Origin: Christensenellaceae bacterium
Lineage (GTDB): Bacteria; Bacillota; Clostridia; Christensenellales; SZUA-584
Reading direction: 5' to 3'
DNA length: 12,726 nucleotides
Assembly: GCA_012719815.1 (NCBI GenBank)
Contig: JAAXZP010000188.1
Location: 1 to 12,726, forward strand
A program made the position numbers and the translations under genes. Below are positions 6,313-12,726 of this stretch, one piece after another; position 1 is the first letter of the stretch; the number at the start of each line of letters is the position of its first letter. Below the pieces are notes generated by a model that saw only the letters and a list, made by a program, of their open reading frames with translations, did not search any database and was not told the origin of the DNA.

Positions 6313-6342
6313 ACGTGTCATACGATGAGGTTTAAGACAGGG

Positions 6343-7155
6343 TTATTTGATGAGCATGTGGGGCTTTAAGCGCTTGTCGGGCAGCGCATACGGCCGGCCG
6401 GCGCCGCGAGAGCGCTTACCCAGCCTGATGGCACAGGCCGGGCAGAACGCGTAGCATCTGAGGCACTGGACGCAGCGCCCCAGAAAGTGCGGAATTGTCT
6501 CAAAACGAATGTTGCCCGCCGGACACAGCTGGGCGCAGGCGCCGCAGTGCGCGCAGCGCGCTTCGTCTACAGAGAGGCGGTTCTGCCGCCGTTTCTTAAA
6601 CAGGCGATAAGGCAGGCGCTGTAGCGCGCCCAGCCACGCAAGGCGGCGTCCGCGCACGCGGGCCTTGCCTTCCAACAGCGTTTTGATATAGCCGTCCACA
6701 CTGGCTTCGCACGCGGCGAAAATGCGCTGCAGCGCTTTCTCGCCGGGCTGGCGGCGGCGCGGGTGCAGCGAATACCGCCGAAACGGCAGCTTAAAGTGCG
6801 CGGCGCTGTCGATGATGAGGCCCTTGGCGGCAAACCGGCGGCGGTACCGGACTGCGCCGTCGGCGGAAAAGCCTGTGGCTGTGCAGAACGTATGGATGTG
6901 CTTGCCCTTCTCCACCACCAGAAGGCTGTCCACGAAAGCCTTGACGGGCGCGGGCATGTCGCCGTCGTACACCGGCCAGCCGAACAGCACCAAATCAGCC
7001 GACTTGATCCACCAGTCGGCTTTTTTGGGGTCCACGCTGTCCATCGGCACAATGTCCGCATTGATGCCGCGGGCGTCCAGCTGTTTTTGGATGCGGTCAG
7101 CCACCCACCAGGTGCTGCCCGTTCCGCTGAAAAAGAATATAACCGCTTTATACAT
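6343..7155 (-). CDS. EFR1-type flavodoxin-ferredoxin fusion protein
   Basis: A 270-aa soluble electron-transfer protein that joins an FMN-binding flavodoxin-like domain to a double 4Fe-4S ferredoxin, an architecture common in anaerobic Clostridia. The phosphate loop SGTGST is at 10-15, FGWPVYDGDMPAPVKAFVD at 58-76 fits the flavodoxin flank, and CTATGFSADG (91-100) a later FMN loop. The clusters are C201/204/207/211 (CAHCGACAQLCP) and C228/231/234/238 (CVQCLRCYAFCP). A basic linker (166-200, many Arg/Lys) joins the two parts. The ATG at 7155 shares its A with the prfB stop (TGATG), and I see no good ribosome site, so it probably relies on translational coupling. The open frame extends to 7299 but that part is prfB in another frame. 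The electron partners are unknown. No clear terminator separates it from yabP. Confidence 0.85.
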   Translation of the reverse strand: MYKAVIFFFSGTGSTWWVADRIQKQLDARGINADIVPMDSVDPKKADWWIKSADLVLFGWPVYDGDMPAPVKAFVDSLLVVEKGKHIHTFCTATGFSADGAVRYRRRFAAKGLIIDSAAHFKLPFRRYSLHPRRRQPGEKALQRIFAACEASVDGYIKTLLEGKARVRGRRLAWLGALQRLPYRLFKKRRQNRLSVDEARCAHCGACAQLCPAGNIRFETIPHFLGRCVQCLRCYAFCPACAIRLGKRSRGAGRPYALPDKRLKPHMLIK

Positions 7156-8255
7156 CAGGACATCGCAAGATAGGCGTTGATAAAGTTGTCGATCTCGCCG
7201 TCCATCACCGCTTCCACGTTGCCCGTCTCCTCGCCTGTCCGGTGGTCTTTCACCAGGCTGTACGGGTGGAACACGTACGAGCGGATCTGGCTGCCCCATT
7301 CGATCTTTTTCATCTCGCCTTTGAGCTCCTGCAGCTCTTTCATTCTCTCCTGCTCGCGCCGCTCAAGGAGCTTGGCTTTGAGCATGCGCATCGCCGTCTC
7401 GCGGTTCTGTATCTGCGAGCGCTCGTTCTGGCACTGCACCACAATGCCTGTGGGCAGGTGCGTGATACGGATGGCGGACTCGGTTTTGTTGACGTGCTGC
7501 CCGCCCGCGCCGGAAGAACGGTAGGTATCTACGCGGATCTCGTCGCTGTTTATCTCGATGTCGGTATCGTCGTCCTCCAGGTCGGGCATCACGTCCAGCG
7601 ACGCGAACGAGGTGTGCCGCCGCGCGGACGCGTCGAACGGCGAGATGCGCACAAGCCGGTGCACGCCTTTCTCCGCTTTCAGGTAGCCGTAGGCATTCAG
7701 CCCTGTCACCTGGAACGTGACGCTCTTGATGCCCGCCTCGTCGCCCGCGAGGTAGTCCAGCACCTTCACGGTATATTTCTTGCGCTCGCACCAGCGCGTG
7801 TACATGCGGTACAGCATCTCCACCCAGTCCTGCGCCTCAGTGCCGCCCGCGCCGGCGTGCAGCGAGAGTATCGCGCCGTTTGAGTCGTACTCCCCGCGCA
7901 GCAGGGCTTTCAGGCGCAGTTCGGCTACGTCCTTTTTAAGGGAAGCGAGCTCGGCCGTCAGCTCCTCGGCCATATCCTCGTCCCCTTCTTCCTCCAGCAG
8001 CTCGATCAGCACCACCGCGTCTTCTATCCGCTTGGAGATGCGGTCGAACTGATTCAGCTTATCTTCGATGGGCTTTATTCTTTTGTTCACCTTGTGGGCT
8101 TCCGCCACGTTGTCCCAGAAGCCCGGCTCTTCCATTTTGGCCTGAAGCTGGGCCAGTTCCTCGCGCAGCGCCTCCAGCCCCAGCGCGTTTTTGGCTTCGC
8201 TCAGCAGTGCGCGTATTTCGTTTAATTTCTGTTTGGCGTCGTCAATCTGCAGCAT
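7155..8255 (-). CDS. prfB: Peptide chain release factor 2 (RF2)
   Basis: RF2 reads UAA and UGA stop codons and triggers peptide release on the ribosome. The 366-aa protein has the UGA/UAA-recognising tripeptide SPF (205-207) and the catalytic GGQ (251-253, in SSGAGGQHVNKTESA). The central HAGAGGTEAQDWVEML (133-148) and the C-terminal FHPYSLVKDHRTG (329-341) are also typical. The usual in-frame UGA with +1 frameshift near codon 25 is absent: the frame reads straight through NALGLEAL, with CTG-GGG where relatives have CTT-TGA-C. The ATG at 8255 is eight bp after secA, whose TAA overlaps the ribosome site (TAAGGGAG), giving the classic secA-prfB operon. The gene ends in TGA, its own product's codon, and that TGA overlaps the next ATG. 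Confidence 0.97.
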   Translation of the reverse strand: MLQIDDAKQKLNEIRALLSEAKNALGLEALREELAQLQAKMEEPGFWDNVAEAHKVNKRIKPIEDKLNQFDRISKRIEDAVVLIELLEEEGDEDMAEELTAELASLKKDVAELRLKALLRGEYDSNGAILSLHAGAGGTEAQDWVEMLYRMYTRWCERKKYTVKVLDYLAGDEAGIKSVTFQVTGLNAYGYLKAEKGVHRLVRISPFDASARRHTSFASLDVMPDLEDDDTDIEINSDEIRVDTYRSSGAGGQHVNKTESAIRITHLPTGIVVQCQNERSQIQNRETAMRMLKAKLLERREQERMKELQELKGEMKKIEWGSQIRSYVFHPYSLVKDHRTGEETGNVEAVMDGEIDNFINAYLAMS

Positions 8256-8263
8256 AAACTCCC

Positions 8264-10939
8264 TTACTGCTGCGCCTTACCGCAGCAATTCTTGTATTTT
8301 TTGCCGCTGCCGCACGGGCACGGCGCGTTTCTTCCCAGCTTGTGGCCGCTGGAATCCACCGCCTTTTTGGGCGCTTCCACGATGCGCGGCGCCTCGCGCT
8401 GCATCGGCTTTGTGGTCAGCTTAACGTGGAACAGCATGGTCAGTGTGTCTTCCTGTATGCCGCGGACCATCTCTTCGAACATGTCAAAGCCCTCGCGGCG
8501 GTACTCCACGATGGGATCGCGCTGCCCGTAAGCGCGCAGCCCGATGCCCTGCCGGAGCTGGTCCATGGCGTCAATGTGCGCCATCCATTTGGTGTCCACC
8601 GCGCGCAGCAGCAGTATCCGCTCGATCTCGCGCATGTTCTGCCCGCCTTCCTCTATTTCCTTCTCCTTGAGGCGGTATAGCTCGCGGGCAGTTTCGCGGA
8701 CGCGGTCCTTCACTTCCTGCTGCGTCAGCCCTTCTATTTCTTCCTCCTTAAACAGCTTCATATCCCGGGGCAGGAATATCCTGCGGAAATAATCCGTCAT
8801 GCCGGAAATATCCCATTCCTCGGGATACACGCCGTCCGGGCAATAGACAGGCACGATCTCGTCGATCAGCGAGTCCAGCATGTTCATGATGTGATCGTAA
8901 ACGTCCTCGCCCATCAGCACCTGGCGGCGCTGCGAATAGATGATTTCGCGCTGCTTGTTCATCACGTCGTCGTACTGCAGCACGTTCTTTCTGATCTCAT
9001 AGTTGCGCGCCTCGATGCGCTTCTGCGCCGCTTCGATCTGCTTGGTCAGCAGGCCGAACGCCAGCGGCATGTCGTCGTCCTTGCTGACGGACGTCATCAG
9101 CCCCTGTATGCGCTCGCCGCCGAACAGGCGCATCAGGTCGTCCTCCAGCGATATGAAGAATACCGACGAGCCGGGGTCGCCCTGGCGGCCGCTGCGGCCG
9201 CGGAGCTGGTTGTCAATGCGGCGGGATTCGTGGCGTTCTGTGCCTATGATGTGCAGGCCGCCCAATGCGACGACTTCGTCGTGCTCGGGCTGCATGGCTT
9301 TCTTGTGCATCTCAAGCAGCTCGGCGTAGCGCTTGCGCGCCTTTAATACCTCCTCGGCGTCGGTAGGCGCGTGACCGATGGCCGCCTCAATCAGCTCCTC
9401 ACTGTACCCTTCGACGCGCATGTCCGCGCGCGCCGCGTAGTCCGGATTGCCGCCGAGAATAATGTCGGTACCGCGGCCCGCCATGTTGGTCGCGATGGTG
9501 ACGGCGCCCTTTTTACCCGCCTGCGCGACGATCATTGCTTCCTTCTCGTGGTTCTTGGCGTTTAGCACGTTGTGCCTGATGCCCGCGCGCGTCAGCATGG
9601 CGGACAGCCGCTCGGATTTTTCCACGGACACCGTGCCCACCAGCACTGGCCTGCCCGTCTCATGCACACGGCGTATCTCCTCCACCACCGCGCGGAACTT
9701 GCCCGCCTCGGTGGCGTAAATCACGTCGTTCATGTCCACGCGGATCATGGGCTTGTTGGTGGGAATCTCCACGACGTCCAGGCCGTATATGCCCTGGAAC
9801 TCGTCCTCTTCCGTCTTGGCCGTGCCCGTCATGCCGGCCAGCTTTTCGTACATGCGGAAGTAGTTCTGGAACGTGATGGTGGCGAGCGTCCGTGTTTCGC
9901 GCTCCACCTTCACGCGCTCCTTCGCCTCGATGGCCTGGTGCAGGCCTTCGGAATAGCGCCGGCCCATCATCAGGCGGCCGGTGAACTCGTCCACGATAAT
10001 CACCTGGCCGTCCTTGACGACGTAGTCGATATCGCGCTTCATAATGTAGTTGGCCTTAAGCGCCTGATTGATGTGGTGGTTGAGCTCGGTGTTCTCCACA
10101 TCCGAAAGGTTTTCCACGCCGAACGCCCGCTCAGCCTTGGCGATGCCCTGCTCCGTGAGGTTGACCGCCTTGAGCTTCTCGTCGATGGTGAAGTCTTCCC
10201 CCAGCGTCAACGTTTTCACAAAATGGTCCATCCTGGCGTACATGTCGGTACTCTTCTCAGCCGGACCGGATATGATGAGCGGCGTTCTCGCCTCGTCGAT
10301 GAGGATGCTGTCCACCTCGTCCACTATGGCATAGTAGAGCTCGCGCTGCACCATGCGGTCCTTATGGATCACCATGTTGTCGCGCAGGTAGTCGAAACCG
10401 AACTCGTTGTTGGTGCCGTAGACGATGTCGCAGGCGTAGTTTTTACGGCGCTGCTCCGTCGGGATGTCATGGATAATAAGGCCCACCGTATACCCGAGGA
10501 AGGTATAAATCTTGCCCATCCACTCCGCGTCTCTCTTGGCGAGGTAGTCGTTGACGGTGACCACGTGCACGCCCCTGCCGGTAAGCGCGTTTAAGCACAC
10601 GGCCAGCGTGGCGGCCAGCGTTTTGCCTTCGCCCGTCTTCATCTCGGCGATGCGGCCCTGATGCAGCACAATGCCGCCCAAAATCTGCACGTAGAAATGG
10701 CGCATGCCCAGCACCCTGTCCGAAGCCTCGCGCACCTGCGCGAACACCTCGGGCAAAAGGTCGTCAAGGCTTTCGCCGTTCTGGAAACGCTGCCGAAACT
10801 CCGCCGTTTTGGCCTGAAGCGCGCTGTCGGAAAGGCGACGGTATTCGTCTTCCAGGCTCACCACGGCGTCGGCAATCCTGCGCAGCTTCCTCAGCTTGCT
10901 CTCGTTGCTGCCGCCGATTAAGTCTTTAATAAATCCCAT
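8264..10939 (-). CDS. secA: Preprotein translocase ATPase SecA
   Basis: SecA is the ATP-driven motor that pushes unfolded preproteins through SecYEG. The 891-aa chain is full length. It begins MGFIKDLIGG, has QILGGIVLHQGRIAEMKTGEGKT (85-107) with the Walker A, the motifs VNDYLAKRDAEWMG and YGTNNEFGFDYLRDNM, and the Walker B DEVDSILIDEARTPLIISG (207-225). Later come EKLAGMTGTAKTEEDEF and the helicase-type ATNMAGRGTDI. It ends with the metal-binding SEC-C tail (C874, C876, C885, C886) that contacts SecB or phospholipid. The ATG at 10939 has AAGGGGA five bases upstream. It is the first gene of a secA-prfB-EFR1 operon with a strong promoter near 11140-11166 and a long structured leader. Only one SecA is visible, so whether a SecA2 exists is unknown. 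Confidence 0.98.
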   Translation of the reverse strand: MGFIKDLIGGSNESKLRKLRRIADAVVSLEDEYRRLSDSALQAKTAEFRQRFQNGESLDDLLPEVFAQVREASDRVLGMRHFYVQILGGIVLHQGRIAEMKTGEGKTLAATLAVCLNALTGRGVHVVTVNDYLAKRDAEWMGKIYTFLGYTVGLIIHDIPTEQRRKNYACDIVYGTNNEFGFDYLRDNMVIHKDRMVQRELYYAIVDEVDSILIDEARTPLIISGPAEKSTDMYARMDHFVKTLTLGEDFTIDEKLKAVNLTEQGIAKAERAFGVENLSDVENTELNHHINQALKANYIMKRDIDYVVKDGQVIIVDEFTGRLMMGRRYSEGLHQAIEAKERVKVERETRTLATITFQNYFRMYEKLAGMTGTAKTEEDEFQGIYGLDVVEIPTNKPMIRVDMNDVIYATEAGKFRAVVEEIRRVHETGRPVLVGTVSVEKSERLSAMLTRAGIRHNVLNAKNHEKEAMIVAQAGKKGAVTIATNMAGRGTDIILGGNPDYAARADMRVEGYSEELIEAAIGHAPTDAEEVLKARKRYAELLEMHKKAMQPEHDEVVALGGLHIIGTERHESRRIDNQLRGRSGRQGDPGSSVFFISLEDDLMRLFGGERIQGLMTSVSKDDDMPLAFGLLTKQIEAAQKRIEARNYEIRKNVLQYDDVMNKQREIIYSQRRQVLMGEDVYDHIMNMLDSLIDEIVPVYCPDGVYPEEWDISGMTDYFRRIFLPRDMKLFKEEEIEGLTQQEVKDRVRETARELYRLKEKEIEEGGQNMREIERILLLRAVDTKWMAHIDAMDQLRQGIGLRAYGQRDPIVEYRREGFDMFEEMVRGIQEDTLTMLFHVKLTTKPMQREAPRIVEAPKKAVDSSGHKLGRNAPCPCGSGKKYKNCCGKAQQ

Positions 10940-10949
10940 TGAAATCCCC

Positions 10950-10967
10950 TTATCTTTGGCCGGCCAT
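10950..10967 (-). other. Five-codon upstream open frame before secA
   Basis: ATG at 10967 opens M-A-G-Q-R-stop. AAGG lies seven bases upstream of it, and its TAA runs directly into the secA ribosome site (TAAGGGG), the same arrangement as the secA-prfB junction (TAAGGGAG). It also spans the 10-bp palindrome TGGCCGGCCA. It is too short to be called a gene; it could be a coupling element or chance. Confidence 0.25.
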
Positions 10968-11067
10968 AGCCGCGCCTTCGTTTTATTTTACCACCCGCCC
11001 ACCTGCAAGGCAACCGAAAGGCGCTTCGGACTAAGACCGCTTTTTTCCCGCGCGGCGATGGTATTCC

Positions 11068-11098
11068 CCGCGGGTTTTACGCCGCGCAAAACCCGCGG
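11068..11098. repeat. Perfect 11-bp inverted repeat in the secA leader
   Basis: CCGCGGGTTTT (11068-11078) and AAAACCCGCGG (11088-11098) flank a 9-base loop. No T-tract follows on either strand, so it is not a standard terminator. The loop bases 11080-11087 (CGCCGCGC) are the exact complement of 11050-11057, which would allow a loop-to-downstream pairing. Confidence 0.9.
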
Positions 11099-11138
11099 AA
11101 AGTCACGTCGTACGCGCCCGCCGCCGGCACACAAAAAT

Positions 11139-11166
11139 ATTATAGTGCGCTGCAAACAGGCGTCAA
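11139..11166 (-). promoter_or_regulatory. Sigma-A promoter for secA
   Basis: On the - strand TTGACG (11166-11161), a 16-bp spacer and TATAAT (11144-11139) make a near-consensus promoter, with a start near 11132. A second possible extended -10, TGATACAAT (11190-11182), lies about 40 bp further up but lacks a convincing -35. Confidence 0.8.
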
Positions 11167-11261
11167 CCGCGCATGTTAATTATTGTATCACAGGCCGCCC
11201 CGGCCGGAAATGAACATACCGTGAATTTTGCCGGTTTTTGCGATATATGCCGCATGTTGCG

Positions 11262-11291
11262 TTGACTTAAAAAAGAAAGTTGTGATATTCT
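11262..11291 (+). promoter_or_regulatory. Sigma-A promoter for the 2-oxoacid oxidoreductase operon
   Basis: TTGACT (11262-11267), an 18-bp spacer and TGA-TATTCT (11283-11291, extended -10) face the ferredoxin gene. The start would be near 11298, giving a leader of about 32 nt that includes GAGAGGA. The octamer TATTCTTA occurs twice, at 11286-11293 and 11300-11307. The rest of the region between the two divergent -35 boxes (11167-11261) shows no gene or clear operator. Confidence 0.75.
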
Positions 11292-11329
11292 TAAGTTTGT
11301 ATTCTTAGACGACATGAGAGGAAACGGTT

Positions 11330-11536
11330 GTGGCAAAGGTAACGATCAATCAGGACGCGTGCAAAGGCTGCGGTCTGTGCGTAACGGCATGTCCCAAGAA
11401 AATCGTCGTGCTTTCCAAGACAACAATTAACGCCAAAGGGTACAACCCCGTGGAGATCACGGACATGTCGCTGTGCATCGGCTGTGCGAACTGCGCCAGG
11501 ATGTGCCCTGATTTGGTGCTGACTGTGGAAAAATAG
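11330..11536 (+). CDS. vorD: 2-oxoacid:ferredoxin oxidoreductase delta subunit (2[4Fe-4S] ferredoxin)
   Basis: A 68-aa ferredoxin that passes electrons from the oxidoreductase core to soluble ferredoxin. Two CxxCxxCxxxCP sets bind the clusters: C11/14/17/21 (CKGCGLCVTACP) and C49/52/55/59 (CIGCANCARMCP). The spacer with KGYNPVEI is typical of the Kor/Vor delta subunit rather than a free clostridial ferredoxin. The start is GTG at 11330 with GAGG eight bases upstream; no ATG fits. It is the first gene after a good promoter and sits 38 bp before vorB, in the delta-alpha-beta order common for four-subunit enzymes. The family is secure; the link to branched-chain 2-oxoacids comes from the neighbour. 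Confidence 0.88.
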   Translation: MAKVTINQDACKGCGLCVTACPKKIVVLSKTTINAKGYNPVEITDMSLCIGCANCARMCPDLVLTVEK

Positions 11537-11574
11537 CCGGCTGATATCAAGCTGGAAAGTTTAAAGGTGAAGAC

Positions 11575-12633
11575 ATGGCAAGAGTATTGATGAAAGGTAA
11601 CGAGGCGATAGCGGAAGCGGCCATCCAGGCAGGATGCCGGTTCTTTTTTGGGTACCCGATCACGCCTCAGAACCAGATACCCGAATACATGGCGCGGCGC
11701 ATGCCGGAAGTGGGCGGCACGTTCCTTCAGGCTGAGTCCGAAGTGTCCGCCATCAACATGGTGTACGGCGCGGCGGGCGCGGGCGCTCGCGTGATGACAT
11801 CCTCTTCCTCGCCGGGCATCAGCCTCAAGCAGGAAGGCATCAGCTACATCGCGTGCGCGGAGCTGCCCTGCGTGATCGTCAACATGGTGCGCAGCGGGCC
11901 GGGCCTCGGCGGCATACTGCCCTCTCAGGGCGACTATTTCCAGGCCGTCAAGGGCGGCGGCCACGGCGATTACCGTATCATCGTGCTGGCTCCCAATTCC
12001 GTGCAGGAAGCGGCGGACCTCGTGATGGAAGCGTTTGACCTCGCCGACCTTTACCGCGTGCCGGTGATGATACTGGGCGACGGTATGATCGGCCAGATGA
12101 TGGAGCCCGTGGAGTTCAGGCAGCCCAAAAAGCGCGAACTGCCTCCCAAGACCTGGGCGGCCACCGGCTACGACTGCTCCAAGCCGCGCGCAGTGATCAA
12201 CTCGCTCTACATCGAAGCGGAAGAGATGCAGGCCGTCAACAATCGGCTGCAGGCAGTCTACAACAAGATAACGGAAAACGAAACCTGCTGGGATACGTTC
12301 ATGATGGACGACGCGGACATCTGCATCGTGGCGTACGGCACCGTTTCGCGCGTCGCCCGCAACGCCATCATCAAGGCACGGGAAATCGGCATCAAAGCCG
12401 GGCTTATCCGCCCCGTCACGCTGTGGCCGTTTCCGTCCCGGGCGATTGCGGAAGCTGCGGAGAAATGCAAGGCGTTCCTCGCGGTGGAGATGAGCGCGGG
12501 CCAGATGGTGGAAGACGTGCGGCTTGCGGTAAACGGCAGGCGCCCAGTCAGCTTTACGGGCATTACCGGCGGCTTTGTGCCCACGCCCAGGCAGATTATT
12601 GAGGCGCTGAGCGCGATCAAGGAGGCGATGTAA
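11575..12633 (+). CDS. vorB: 2-oxoacid:ferredoxin oxidoreductase alpha subunit, VorB type (3-methyl-2-oxobutanoate dehydrogenase)
   Basis: Together with beta, gamma and delta subunits this enzyme decarboxylates a 2-oxoacid oxidatively to acyl-CoA, reducing ferredoxin. The 352-aa subunit starts MARVLMKGNEAIAEAAI and has GYPITPQNQIPEYMA (26-40), the pyrimidine-side TPP region with ESEVSAINMVYGAAGAGARVMTSSSSPGI, and NMVRSGPGLGGILPSQGDY, then the C-terminal transketolase-like domain (IVAYGTVSRVARNAI, GLIRPVTLWPFP). Length and motifs match clostridial VorB, used mainly on branched-chain 2-oxoacids from valine, leucine and isoleucine; 2-oxoglutarate (KorA) is the main alternative and the two are hard to separate by eye. 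An AAAGGTG lies six bases before the ATG. The beta gene begins two bases after its stop. I am sure of the family, less of the substrate. Confidence 0.9.
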   Translation: MARVLMKGNEAIAEAAIQAGCRFFFGYPITPQNQIPEYMARRMPEVGGTFLQAESEVSAINMVYGAAGAGARVMTSSSSPGISLKQEGISYIACAELPCVIVNMVRSGPGLGGILPSQGDYFQAVKGGGHGDYRIIVLAPNSVQEAADLVMEAFDLADLYRVPVMILGDGMIGQMMEPVEFRQPKKRELPPKTWAATGYDCSKPRAVINSLYIEAEEMQAVNNRLQAVYNKITENETCWDTFMMDDADICIVAYGTVSRVARNAIIKAREIGIKAGLIRPVTLWPFPSRAIAEAAEKCKAFLAVEMSAGQMVEDVRLAVNGRRPVSFTGITGGFVPTPRQIIEALSAIKEAM

Positions 12634-12634
12634 C

Positions 12635-12726
12635 GTGGCTGTCGTATTCAAGAAACCTGCACTCATCCGGGACGAACCGTTCCATTACTGCCCGGGCTGC
12701 ACGCACTGCATCGTTCACCGCCTGAT
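12635..12726 (+). CDS. 2-oxoacid:ferredoxin oxidoreductase beta subunit (TPP-binding), 3' partial
   Basis: Only the first 30 codons are in the window. The GTG start at 12635 has GGAGG nine bases upstream, inside the end of vorB, one base after whose TAA it begins. The fragment reads MAVVFKKPALIRDEPFHYCP and then GCTHCIVHRL, which matches the beta-subunit opening (HYCPGC-x-H-x-I-x-HRL) that binds TPP and part of an iron-sulfur cluster. Relatives usually read GC(T/G)HG at this spot, so the cysteine C25 after the histidine is unusual. The gene would continue for about 220 more codons and be followed by the gamma subunit. Confidence 0.85.
   Translation, partial: MAVVFKKPALIRDEPFHYCPGCTHCIVHRL

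Larger units (their letters stand above)
10940..11132 (-). promoter_or_regulatory. Long GC-rich structured 5' leader of secA
   Basis: From the predicted start near 11132 to the secA ATG there are about 190 untranslated bases with several possible folds. They are a perfect 11-bp hairpin (11098-11088 with 11078-11068), whose loop is complementary over 8 bases to 11057-11050; an alternative 6-bp pairing of its 3' arm with 11052-11047; a 5-bp hairpin CCGAA/TTCGG (11029-11025 with 11018-11014); and a five-codon open frame ending at the ribosome site. I recognise no known riboswitch or T-box here. The mutually exclusive pairings are seen in the sequence; a regulatory role is inferred. Confidence 0.5.

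Noticed and set aside
6254..6342. Terminator between the EFR1 gene and yabP
   Set aside because: Only 3-4-bp stems (for example AGC/GCT) without a T-tract; no rho-independent terminator can be supported.
7156..7299. N-terminal extension of the flavodoxin-ferredoxin gene
   Set aside because: The extra 48 residues are Pro/Arg/Gly-rich and come from prfB in another frame. The flavodoxin fold starts at the ATG at 7155.
9572..10594. 340-codon + strand frame inside secA
   Set aside because: It is a low-complexity H/V/L-rich shadow of a confident SecA coding region.
11013..11046. Hairpin followed by TTTTTT on the + strand
   Set aside because: The stem needs a G-T pair and a 2-nt bulge, and no + strand gene upstream would use a terminator here, in the secA leader.
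11172..11192. Possible Rex-type redox operator between secA and vorD
   Set aside because: TGTTAA and TCACA-like half sites are present but spaced 19 bases end to end with poor symmetry, longer than the Rex operator.

Overview
The window is a dense, GC-rich stretch of chromosome from an anaerobic, endospore-forming Firmicute, most likely class Clostridia. Three things point there. YabP and YabQ are sporulation proteins restricted to spore formers. The gene set mazG(yabN)-hup / yabP-yabQ-divIC and the secA-prfB pair are typical Firmicute neighbourhoods. A ferredoxin-linked 2-oxoacid oxidoreductase (Vor type) and a flavodoxin-ferredoxin fusion indicate anaerobic, low-potential electron metabolism. 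I see no mobile element, CRISPR array, tRNA or rRNA. I cannot name a genus.

Layout. Positions 1-4203 read on the + strand: the 3' part of a MazG-family nucleotide pyrophosphohydrolase (its N-terminal methylase domain lies mostly outside the window), a histone-like HU protein closed by a good terminator, then a two-gene unit of a PlsC-like acyltransferase carrying an extra C-terminal zinc ribbon, overlapping by ATGA with a MelB/GPH-type MFS symporter. Positions 4145-10939 read on the - strand, in transcription order: secA, prfB (release factor 2, with no programmed frameshift), an EFR1-type flavodoxin-ferredoxin protein whose ATG overlaps the prfB TGA, a candidate sigma-E promoter, yabP, yabQ, divIC/ftsB, a terminator, a strong extended -10 promoter, and a short Ppx/GppA phosphatase that runs 59 bp into the end of the MFS gene. 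Positions 10940-11329 are a 390-bp divergent intergenic region. It holds a good sigma-A promoter for secA, followed by a GC-rich leader of about 190 nt with mutually exclusive pairings, and a separate good promoter for the oxidoreductase operon. From 11330 on, the + strand carries the delta (ferredoxin), alpha (VorB) and start of the beta subunit of the 2-oxoacid:ferredoxin oxidoreductase.

How the genes fit together. secA-prfB is housekeeping (protein export and translation termination). yabP-yabQ-divIC serves sporulation and division and appears to be driven by its own mother-cell promoter. The vor genes make acyl-CoA and reduced ferredoxin. The least explained unit is the acyltransferase-symporter pair, which could be a lysophospholipid uptake and re-acylation module. 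That is inference from gene coupling and from the families involved, not proof. The usual Firmicute order hup-rqcP-yabP-yabQ-divIC is broken here: the two halves are on opposite strands, with foreign neighbours between them and no rqcP in the window.
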